From Oscillospiraceae bacterium (GTDB lineage: Bacteria; Bacillota_A; Clostridia; Oscillospirales; Oscillospiraceae): 17,604 nt of DNA. Both the position numbers and the translations under genes were made by a program. This document shows, piece by piece, positions 7,740 to 14,180 of the stretch. The DNA lies in NCBI GenBank assembly GCA_017381835.1, contig JAFOBK010000111.1, positions 1 to 17,604 on the forward strand, written 5' to 3'. Within the stretch, counting starts at the first letter, position 1, and each line of letters begins with the position of its first letter. Below the pieces are notes generated by a model. That model was not told the origin of the DNA. It did not search any database and worked only from the letters and a program-made list of their open reading frames with translations.

Positions 7740-8125
7740 AAAAAAGAAAACCAGGATCTCGATAATCAAGATCCTAGCTTCAGGTGATAATATATTTTTC
7801 GTTGCAGATAATATGCAGGCAATGTCTTTGCAAGCATCGCGTTTGCTACAGCAATCAATGAATTTGTTTGTGCAAACACACTTGTCAGAGGGTAGACTCC
7901 ACCTAAGACCCCGTATCATAACATAAGTTTCTTGGCTGCCAAGTGTCTATTATTGGCATTGAAAGATGCAGGCTTCAAGGTTCGTTCCTGCCCCTGGCTA
8001 TATCAGCGGCGTTTCCGTGAATCTGTTGTGCGGAGAATAATAAAGCAACAATTTCCTTTCAAACGGAGGTATCGTCCCTTGTCTGCTTATAAGATTGTGA
8101 GACATTAAAGGTCACTTATATTTTA
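7740..8125 (-). ncRNA. Candidate structured ncRNA, copy 2
   Basis: Same arrangement as copy 1. A minus-strand terminator is formed by 7766-7775 pairing with 7753-7762, followed by a U-rich tract (complement of 7740-7750). In this copy a G-U pair replaces the A/C mismatch of copy 1, so the terminator stem is complete on the minus strand. A -10-like TATAAG near 8114-8119 is the suggested promoter element. The RNA would be about 380 nt. Short open frames inside are not shared with copy 1. Family unknown. Confidence 0.5.
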
Positions 8126-8178
8126 AAGCATACAAAGGAAAAACGCACTGACCATATGGAAATAAATAAGCAAATATC

Positions 8179-8193
8179 TTGCCAATTTGGCAA
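8179..8193. promoter_or_regulatory. Palindrome TTGCCAATTTGGCAA upstream of ncRNA copy 2
   Basis: Identical to 440-454 although neighbouring bases differ between the copies, which argues for a conserved binding site at the upstream end of the RNA locus. Confidence 0.45.
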
Positions 8194-8205
8194 TTTCATT
8201 GTATA

Positions 8206-8243
8206 GAAAAAGATCCGCCAGTGAAAACCTCCACTGGCGGATC
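8206..8243 (-). terminator. Terminator of the yitT-tetR operon
   Basis: A perfect 12-bp stem, GATCCGCCAGTG (8212-8223) with 8232-8243. On the minus strand it is followed by TTTTT (8207-8211). It starts 6 bases after the tetR stop codon. Confidence 0.9.
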
Positions 8244-8248
8244 TTCTA

Positions 8249-8794
8249 TTATTCTTTGATTACGGTCATAAAATAACTTGCTACCGTTTCCGGCGGCAGA
8301 ACCATATCTTGACTTACCCACCATTTAACGGTCTCGGCGAAACTACCTGCTAGATGATGTAGCAGGTAATCCTCCGGGACACGCAAGTGAAATTCCCCAA
8401 GGTATCTTTCAAACAGCGTACGAAGGTAATCTTTCAGGAAGGACAAAAACAGTTCTCCACTTTCACTGGCGAGAAGTCCCTTTAAATTGACCTTATTTTC
8501 CCGAAGATGGTACAAAACATGGCCAAGCTTCAGTTCCATGTTCTTGCAGCCTGTCGAACAATCCTCGTCTGCTTCCTGCGGAAGCTCCTCTGTAAAAACA
8601 TGGTGGAAAATATCTGTGCACATAGACCGAAGCAGATCATCCTTTGTTTCAAAATGGGCATAGAAAGTGCTTCTGTCAATATCCGCTTCATCGATGATTT
8701 CCTGCACAGTAATATTTTCAAACCGCTTTTTCTAAAGCAGTCTGCCAAAGGCACGGAAAATCGCATCTCTTGTTTTTCTCTGCCGTCTGTCCAT
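8249..8794 (-). pseudogene. TetR-family regulator with an in-frame amber codon
   Basis: Read from ATG 8794, the frame gives MDRRQRKTRDAIFRAFGRLL, then TAG at 8734-8732, then KKRFENITVQEIIDEADIDR and the rest of a TetR protein through residue 181 (STFYAHFETKDDLL is the usual end of the DNA-binding domain). CAG or AAG to TAG is the simplest origin; the rest of the frame is undamaged. A shorter product could start at GTG 8707 but would lack helix 1 of the DNA-binding domain. The gene lies 15 bases downstream of yitT and ends at a strong terminator. If not read through, it is a recently inactivated regulator, perhaps of yitT or the divergent metal ATPase. Confidence 0.85.
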
Positions 8795-8809
8795 AACAAC
8801 CTCTTATCT

Positions 8810-9661
8810 CTACTGATACTGTTTCTTCATAGAGAAACCGCGTCCTTGTACCTCAGTAACCCTGCTGACAACCATAAAGCATTCAGGGTCGATCTGTCTA
8901 ACCAACCGTTCCACTTTAATCAGCTCTCTGTTGGATATCACACTTAGGATCAACTGACTTTTCTGATGTAGATATCCACCTTCACTGCTGAGCAGGGTAA
9001 CACCACGGTCTACCTGCATCAAGATCGCATCACTGATTTGACGATACTTACTACTGACGATTTTTACTTCGATTTTACTGTTACCCAAAAGAAGCATCTT
9101 ATCTAAAACGATCGTATAGATAATGACGAGGATAATTCCGTACAGGATGTTTTCAATAGGACGGAACATCACCTGCATCAAAAGAATACAAAAATCAAAG
9201 CCATACATTCCCACAGAGACGGGAATGCGGAATATCTTATTCAGAACCAATGGCGGGATGTCCATGCCGCCGGTAGAAGCACCGGATCGAATCACAATTC
9301 CCAGCGCAATACCAATACCGAAGCCTGAAAAGATCGTACACAGAAGCAGGTCATTGGTCAGCACCATATTGGAAAATGCACGCTCACATATTTCCAAAAA
9401 TAAAGGGTATAAAAAAGTACTGGCCAGCGTAGTCAGTGCAAAGCTCTTTCCAAGGACAAAAAATCCTAGCAGAAGCATAATCACATTGAATACTAAAACG
9501 AAGCCGGATATCGAGATATCCCACATATGATTGACAGTTAATGCGATACCTGTGGTTCCTCCGGTTACAAGTCCTGAAGGAAGAAGAAACAGAACCACTG
9601 TCAGTGCATAAATAAAGTTTCCGATGACTACAGGAATCATCGGTTTTACGAAACGGCCCAT
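8810..9661 (-). CDS. YitT-family membrane protein (DUF2179 C-terminal domain)
   Basis: A 283-residue protein with about six transmembrane segments in the first 190 residues (including LPSGLVTGGTTGIAL and GASTGGMDIPPLVLNK, the glycine-rich signature of the YitT/UPF0750 family). A soluble DUF2179 domain follows (YLHQKSQLILSVISNRELIK near 233-252). Its biochemical function is not established. I chose ATG 9661, which has GGGAGG about 10 bases upstream; a longer frame reaches 9799 but has no ribosome binding site and starts with polar sequence. It is first in the operon with tetR and divergent from the metal ATPase. Confidence 0.85.
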   Translation of the reverse strand: MGRFVKPMIPVVIGNFIYALTVVLFLLPSGLVTGGTTGIALTVNHMWDISISGFVLVFNVIMLLLGFFVLGKSFALTTLASTFLYPLFLEICERAFSNMVLTNDLLLCTIFSGFGIGIALGIVIRSGASTGGMDIPPLVLNKIFRIPVSVGMYGFDFCILLMQVMFRPIENILYGIILVIIYTIVLDKMLLLGNSKIEVKIVSSKYRQISDAILMQVDRGVTLLSSEGGYLHQKSQLILSVISNRELIKVERLVRQIDPECFMVVSRVTEVQGRGFSMKKQYQ

Positions 9662-9834
9662 AGGCAGCCTACCTCCCGTACAAATTATGAAAAATGTACT
9701 GTATCTTACAATCCTCATAATTTGCTTCTTGTGAATTTTCTTTGATTTGATAGAATCAAGATAACGCACAAAATGTTTTGTATTGAATGGATTGTACATT
9801 GTTCGTGCGGCAATGTCAAGAAAGAAGGTTTTAT
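9662..9834. promoter_or_regulatory. Divergent intergenic region, yitT / metal ATPase
   Basis: This 173-bp AT-rich gap must carry promoters for both directions. Visible symmetry includes TTGATT/AATCAA (about 9743-9760), CAAAA-TG-TTTTG (9769-9780), and a wider imperfect repeat (CGCAC at 9765-9769 with GTGCG at 9805-9809). These are candidates for operators of the TetR or a metal sensor. No consensus -35/-10 pair stands out. Confidence 0.35.
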
Positions 9835-11727
9835 ATGCTCAAAAAAAATGACTATTTGGCAGGTGTTCCTGCTACCATCGTAGCAGGTTTTTTCCTTTTA
9901 CTTCACTTGCTGACTTCTTTTTTGGGTAATCTCAGCGGAAGTCTTCGACTTCTGAATATCCTTCCTTTTGATCCGGCATGTGTAACCGTCATCATCAGCG
10001 GTATTCCCATGTTGTATTTGGCAATATGGCGCGTCATTCACAATCCTGGTATCAGTAAGATCTCCTCAGCATTGCTGATCTCCATCGCAATGCTTGCCGC
10101 CATTGCCATCGGTGATATTTTCGCTGCCGGTGAAGTTGCCTGGATCATGGCAATCGGTGCGATTTTGGAGGATAAGACCACAGAACGGGCAAAAAAGGGA
10201 TTAAAAAAGCTTATCTCTCTGGCCCCAACGCAAGGAAGATTACTGTTCAATGGCGAGGAAGTCATAATCCCCGCTGAGAAAATTTCTTTAGGTGATATTC
10301 TTCGTGTCCTGCCCGGCGAGACCATCCCTGTAGACGGAACAATTATCCATGGTGAGACCTCTGTTGATCAGTCCATCATGACCGGTGAATCTCTTCCGGT
10401 AGATAAAACCGTTGGTGAGGATGTGTTCTGTGGAACCATTAACCGTTTTGGTGCTATTGATATCCAAGCAACCAAGGTTGGAGAAGACAGCTCTCTGCAA
10501 AAACTGATCCATATGGTGCAGGAAGCTGAGAATAAAAAAGCACCTATGGCAAGAATCGCAGATAAAGCCGCAAGCTGGTTGGTTCCTGTTGCGTTGCTGA
10601 TTGCTATCGTAGCTGGCATTGTCACAAAGGATATCGTTCGTGCTGTTACCGTGCTGGTTGTATTTTGCCCCTGCGCGCTGGTACTGGCAACACCCACAGC
10701 AATCATGGCCGCCATTGGACAGGCTACCAAGCACGGTGTGATCATCAAGTCCGGCGAGGCGCTGGAGAAGATGGGCAAGGTCAATACCATCGCCTTTGAC
10801 AAAACCGGAACCCTAACCTATGGCCGTTTGGAGGTCTGCGACATCATCTCTTTTGATCCCAAGATTAGCGAAGATACCCTGCTCTCTCTGGCTGCTTCCG
10901 CTGAAGCAAAGAGTGAGCATCCTCTGGGCAAAGCAATCGTAGCCTATGCTAAAAACTGCAACATTACTGTACTGGAATCTGATTGTTTCAAGATGACTGC
11001 AGGCAAAGGTATCTATGCGGAAGTGGATGGCAAGAAGCTGCTGTGCGGCAACGAGAATTATCTTCTGAATTACGGTGTGGAAATCAACGTTATCGTGCGT
11101 TCTATGCTGGAAGAGCTGCGTGCGCAGGGTAAGGCTTCTGTCCTTGTGGCAGATGATAGCGCCTGTATTGGTGTCTTGGCAATGTCCGATGTACTGCGTC
11201 CGGAAGCGAAAAATATGGTGGAACGCTTACATAGTATGAACACGAATATCGTTCTGCTGACCGGTGATAATCAGAAAACTGCTGACTACTTTGCCCGGCA
11301 AGTTGGTATCCGACAAATCAGAGCGCAACTGCTGCCTGAAGAAAAGGTCAGCAATATTGCAGCAATCCAGAATGAGGGAAAAGCTGTCTGCATGATCGGC
11401 GACGGTGTCAATGACGCACCGGCGCTGAAAACCGCCAATGTGGGTGTCGCAATGGGTGGTCTGGGAAGTGACATCGCCGTGGATGCGGCTGATATTGTTC
11501 TCATGGGTGATGATATTTCCAAGCTGCCCTACCTGAAGCGGCTGTCCAATGCTACCGTCAAGACCATCAAGTTCAGGATCTGCCTTTCCATGTGCATCAA
11601 CCTTCTTGCTGTTTTGCTGTCTGTCATGGGCGTACTCAATCCCACAACCGGTGCGCTGGTACACAATGCCGGTTCCTGCTTTGTTGTGCTGATTGCCGCA
11701 TTACTGTATGATCGCAAACTCGACTAA
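9835..11727 (+). CDS. P1B-type heavy-metal-transporting ATPase
   Basis: A 630-residue metal efflux ATPase with all core motifs: TGES 183-186 (actuator), CPC 278-280 in the metal-path helix, DKTGT 322-326 with the phosphorylated D322, HP 362-363 and GDGVNDAP 522-529. It begins directly with membrane helices and has no N-terminal metal-binding domain. The last helices carry HNAGSCFVV (610-618) and lack the Lys and Asp-Gly pair typical of Zn/Cd pumps, so the metal is uncertain; Mn/Zn-exporting CtpC-like pumps have a similar HN..S pattern as I recall it. I chose ATG 9835, with AGAAGG six bases upstream, over ATG 9787, which has no site. The stop overlaps the ribosome binding site of the next gene. 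Confidence 0.9.
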   Translation: MLKKNDYLAGVPATIVAGFFLLLHLLTSFLGNLSGSLRLLNILPFDPACVTVIISGIPMLYLAIWRVIHNPGISKISSALLISIAMLAAIAIGDIFAAGEVAWIMAIGAILEDKTTERAKKGLKKLISLAPTQGRLLFNGEEVIIPAEKISLGDILRVLPGETIPVDGTIIHGETSVDQSIMTGESLPVDKTVGEDVFCGTINRFGAIDIQATKVGEDSSLQKLIHMVQEAENKKAPMARIADKAASWLVPVALLIAIVAGIVTKDIVRAVTVLVVFCPCALVLATPTAIMAAIGQATKHGVIIKSGEALEKMGKVNTIAFDKTGTLTYGRLEVCDIISFDPKISEDTLLSLAASAEAKSEHPLGKAIVAYAKNCNITVLESDCFKMTAGKGIYAEVDGKKLLCGNENYLLNYGVEINVIVRSMLEELRAQGKASVLVADDSACIGVLAMSDVLRPEAKNMVERLHSMNTNIVLLTGDNQKTADYFARQVGIRQIRAQLLPEEKVSNIAAIQNEGKAVCMIGDGVNDAPALKTANVGVAMGGLGSDIAVDAADIVLMGDDISKLPYLKRLSNATVKTIKFRICLSMCINLLAVLLSVMGVLNPTTGALVHNAGSCFVVLIAALLYDRKLD

Positions 11728-11739
11728 GGAATGAAATTC

Positions 11740-11964
11740 ATGAAATGGAAAGGCCTTACATCCACGCAGTTAAAAACAATTGCAATCACGGCGATGCTCC
11801 TGGATCATTTTGCCGGGTTATTTATAAACCATGACACCATTGGGAGCATGGCACTTCGGGTTCCAGGAAGAATCGTTGCGCCGATTATGTGCTATATGAT
11901 TTCCGAAGGTTTTTTCTATACTTCCAATAAAAGAAACTACTTGGGTGGATCAACAATCGTTTGA
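11740..11964 (+). pseudogene. TraX-family protein, N-terminal fragment
   Basis: About 65 residues match the start of the TraX family (LTSTQLKTIAITAMLLDHFA, then GRIVAPIMCYMISEGFFYTS), which are multi-pass membrane proteins of roughly 200-250 residues. Similarity ends at about 11942 (KRNYL) and the frame stops at 11964. AAGGA at 11726-11730 favours ATG 11740 over the ATG at 11731, and overlaps the ATPase stop, so the two were probably co-transcribed. The breakpoint marks the left edge of a rearranged stretch. Confidence 0.8.
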
Positions 11965-12235
11965 TTACTGAAAGTCAACACTGTTCAAATGGATCCTGAT
12001 ATCCTTGAAAACTCCCAGAAAGGAATTGAAACTGTTTAATTGTCGCAAATAATAACACTAGATAAGGATAGAAAAAACTTATCCATACTACCTGCTATGC
12101 GGTGTTTTTTTCTTATTTTTCCCCTTATCAGGATGGGACAAGAATTTTGCATATGTGCTAAATGTTTTATTTGAGACTAAATAAGACATAAAGGTGAAGA
12201 AAACGGCCTTAAAAAGTCAGAATAGGGCAGGGGGC
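11965..12235. other. Gene-free stretch with remnants
   Basis: No intact gene. Around 11974-12039 one frame reads like a protein C-terminus (TVQMDPDILENSQKGIETV, then stop) and is probably debris. At about 12055-12110 an AACAC...GTGTTTTTTTC arrangement with inner complementary parts (GGATA / TTATCC) may be a weak plus-strand terminator. Otherwise nothing recognisable. Confidence 0.4.
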
Positions 12236-12243
12236 AAGCAATT

Positions 12244-12262
12244 CAAATCCCTCCTTCTCCGC
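12244..12262 (+). repeat. tRNA-Ser 3'-end-like direct repeat, left (att-like)
   Basis: CAAATCCCTCCTTCTCCGC, here followed by CA to give CCA, has the form of the T-loop/acceptor 3' end of a bacterial tRNA-Ser. An exact 19-bp copy in the same orientation is at 16337-16355. No complete tRNA precedes it: a GGTGAAG at about 12192 could pair poorly, but the D and anticodon arms are absent. Confidence 0.65.
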
Positions 12263-12264
12263 CA

Positions 12265-12307
12265 AAATTCGACATCTTTCGACAGAAAGATGTCGAATTT
12301 CTTTTTT
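12265..12307 (+). terminator. Strong terminator after the tRNA-like 3' end
   Basis: A perfect 16-bp stem (12265-12280 with 12285-12300), loop GACA, followed by CTTTTTT. Its place two bases after the CCA suggests that it was the terminator of the original tRNA transcript. Confidence 0.9.
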
Positions 12308-12408
12308 AACATAGGAATAATCATCTTTTAGCTATTTTGGTACAAATAGCGCTAGATTTTATCAAAATCAATATAAATAAAGTTAAGAATAATCAATGAT
12401 TAAGAATG

Positions 12409-12452
12409 ATACGCATGTTTTTGCCTTTAACAGGGCAGTAAAACATGCGTAT
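12409..12452. repeat. Large hairpin upstream of the KilA-N gene
   Basis: ATACGCATGTTTT (12409-12421) is perfectly complementary to 12440-12452, and an inner TGCC/GGCA pairing extends the fold. There is no T-tract, so it is not a normal terminator. It could be an operator or a single-strand-active site. It lies 28 bases before the promoter of the next gene. Confidence 0.55.
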
Positions 12453-12480
12453 ATTTATGTTTTATTGAAAACGCATCATC

Positions 12481-12509
12481 TTGACACTCTGATATAGTAA
12501 AAATAAAAA
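12481..12509 (+). promoter_or_regulatory. Promoter of the KilA-N gene
   Basis: A perfect -35, TTGACA (12481-12486), then a 17-base spacer and TAAAAA as a weaker -10 (12504-12509). AGGAG follows at 12516-12520 and ATG at 12529. Confidence 0.6.
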
Positions 12510-12528
12510 CTATCTAGGAGTGGATATA

Positions 12529-13111
12529 ATGACAAGAGAAGAAATGTCGAATCATTATGAAAAATTATGTTTCCAATATGAGACAATAATGAGCGTTCTA
12601 AAACAAAGAAATCTTGTTGATCTTGATTTTGCAGGAGAGCAAAGAGCAAAATTCTATGCGAATTTGGGAACAGAGAAGGAATTCCATTTTAGTAGATTGA
12701 GAGATGTGGAGGAGTCCATGAAATGGTATTTCCGAAACATAGACGCGAGTGTCGATTATGTATCTTTGACAGATATTGTGAAGAAGCATACTCAGGAATC
12801 ACCTGGATATGTGATTCAGAGTTGGATGCGTAGCAGAAACACTATGGAGTATCTTCGAATTTGGGAGTTGATAAATAATCGGGATTTCAATGATGCTGCG
12901 TGCTTGGAGATCTTGGAGAAAAGTTCAAAGGGTTCATTTACAATTACACCAACAAAATGGATTAGCAATACGAATAATAGGCATTCGCTTGAAACGTGGC
13001 AAGGGAGGATCGGTGAAAGCACATCCGGACATAGCATCTGATTTTAAACTTTGGCTGGATCCTAATTTTCGCTACCATCTGATTTGGTATGTGCGAAAGC
13101 ATGGAAGTTAA
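12529..13111 (+). pseudogene. KilA-N domain protein, frameshifted
   Basis: From ATG 12529 the product has a helical N-terminal part of about 70 residues, then a KilA-N DNA-binding domain (VDYVSLTDIV, YVIQSWMRSRNTMEYL, FTITPTKWISNT). The domain then continues in another frame (IIGIRLKRGKGGSVKAHPDI, DFKLWLDPNFRYHLIWYV) to the stop at 13111. Both halves match the family, so a one-base change near 12965-12985 broke the gene. Read without the shift, the frame gives an unrelated tail and stops at 13041. KilA-N proteins are typical of phages and mobile islands. The frameshift could be a sequencing error; raw reads would tell. Confidence 0.8.
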
Positions 13112-13177
13112 CACAACTGGAATGAAGGACGACAGAAAGTATATGCACACTGTTTAGTTGAAACTGTAAAACCTGAT

Positions 13178-13231
13178 ATCGGCAATAAAATGAATGCAAT
13201 TGAAGCGAATAGGTGTTGTTATATTGCCGAT
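13178..13231. promoter_or_regulatory. Operator-like inverted repeat at the fic promoter
   Basis: ATCGGCAATA (13178-13187) and its exact complement TATTGCCGAT (13222-13231) are 34 bases apart. The right half fills the spacer between the -35 and -10 of the fic promoter, so a protein bound there would block transcription. The helix-turn-helix at the start of the Fic protein is an obvious candidate; that is inference. Confidence 0.55.
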
Positions 13232-13244
13232 GAAGTGGTATAAT
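13216..13244 (+). promoter_or_regulatory. Promoter of the fic operon
   Basis: TTGTTA (13216-13221), a 17-base spacer, and a perfect TATAAT (13239-13244) with an extended TGG in front. Confidence 0.8.
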
Positions 13245-13274
13245 ACAGATAAGAAAACTTGATGGGAGGCAATT

Positions 13275-14162
13275 ATGGAATACGTATCTGTTGCAAAAAT
13301 GGCTGAAAAGTGGGAGATTTCTGAACGAAGTGTGAGAAATTACTGCGCCCATGGCAGAATTGCCGATGCCAAGCTTATCGGCAAAACTTGGTACATTCCT
13401 GAAAACGCACAGAAGCCGGAGCGTGCTAATAAGAAAAAGACTGATCCTTCTTTACTGCAGATCCTGCGGGAGCAGAAAGTAGCTAAGATGAGCGGAGGAA
13501 TTTATCATAAAGTACAGATTGATCTAACCTATAACTCTAATCATATTGAGGGTAGCCGTTTGACCCATGATCAAACGCGCTATATCTTTGAGACCAATAC
13601 CATTGGTTTTGAGAATGAAGCAGTCAATGTGGACGATGTGATCGAAACCTCCAATCACTTCCGTTGTATTGACATTGTGATCGACCAGGCAGGCTTTGCC
13701 CTAACAGAGAAGTTTATCAAGGAACTGCATTTCGTGCTGAAGACTGGCACCAGCGACAACCGCAAAGATTGGTTTGCTGTTGGTGAGTATAAGAAGCTCC
13801 CTAACGAGGTGGGAGGCAATGACACCACGCTTCCTGAAGATGTTTCCGGTGAGATGCGTAAGCTGCTGGCAGACTACAATGCATTGCCCTGTAAGACTTT
13901 TGAGGACATCGTAGCCTTCCATGTGGCATTTGAACGCATTCATCCTTTCCAGGACGGAAATGGCCGTGTAGGCCGCCTGATTCTCTTCAAAGAGTGCCTG
14001 AAGAACAACATAGTGCCCTTTATTATCGAGGATAATCTGAAGCTATTTTACTATCGTGGCCTTAAAGAATGGGATGATGAAAAAGGTTACCTCATGGATA
14101 CCTGCCTCACCGCTCAGGATCGGTTTAAGGCTTATTTGGATTACTTTAGAATTCATTACTAA
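13275..14162 (+). CDS. Fic-family AMP-transferase with N-terminal helix-turn-helix
   Basis: A 295-residue protein. Residues 1-45 form a helix-turn-helix (YVSVAKMAEKWEISERSVRN) of the excisionase/MerR-like kind. The Fic core carries the complete catalytic motif HPFQDGNGRVGR at 223-234, with the catalytic H223 and the phosphate-binding loop, and a flap around 168-178 (AVGEYKKLPNE). S88-x-x-x-E92-G93 fits the inhibitory (S/T)xxxE(G/N) motif in front of the core (class II), so the enzyme is probably held inactive by its own helix. Fic enzymes usually transfer AMP to a protein Ser/Thr/Tyr. GGGAGG precedes ATG 13275 by 5 bases. The next gene follows after 18 bases in the same operon. Confidence 0.92.
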   Translation: MEYVSVAKMAEKWEISERSVRNYCAHGRIADAKLIGKTWYIPENAQKPERANKKKTDPSLLQILREQKVAKMSGGIYHKVQIDLTYNSNHIEGSRLTHDQTRYIFETNTIGFENEAVNVDDVIETSNHFRCIDIVIDQAGFALTEKFIKELHFVLKTGTSDNRKDWFAVGEYKKLPNEVGGNDTTLPEDVSGEMRKLLADYNALPCKTFEDIVAFHVAFERIHPFQDGNGRVGRLILFKECLKNNIVPFIIEDNLKLFYYRGLKEWDDEKGYLMDTCLTAQDRFKAYLDYFRIHY

Positions 14163-14180
14163 TAACAAGGAGATATAGCA

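Larger units (their letters stand above)
7710..8195 (-). repeat. Copy 2 of the long diverged direct repeat
   Basis: This is homologous to 1-456 in the same orientation. Nearly identical blocks include 7969-7997 and 8004-8027. Copy 2 is longer by about 25-30 bases in the variable part (7790-7880). Divergence concentrated in a few segments shows that the duplication is old and that the rest is under constraint. Confidence 0.85.

Noticed and set aside
9787..9834. N-terminal extension of the metal ATPase from ATG 9787
   Set aside because: No ribosome binding site, and the 16 extra residues have no family support; ATG 9835 has a well-placed AGAAGG.
12192..12263. A complete tRNA-Ser ending at the CCA
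   Set aside because: Only the last about 20 bases look like a tRNA; the acceptor partner is imperfect and D, anticodon and variable arms cannot be drawn.
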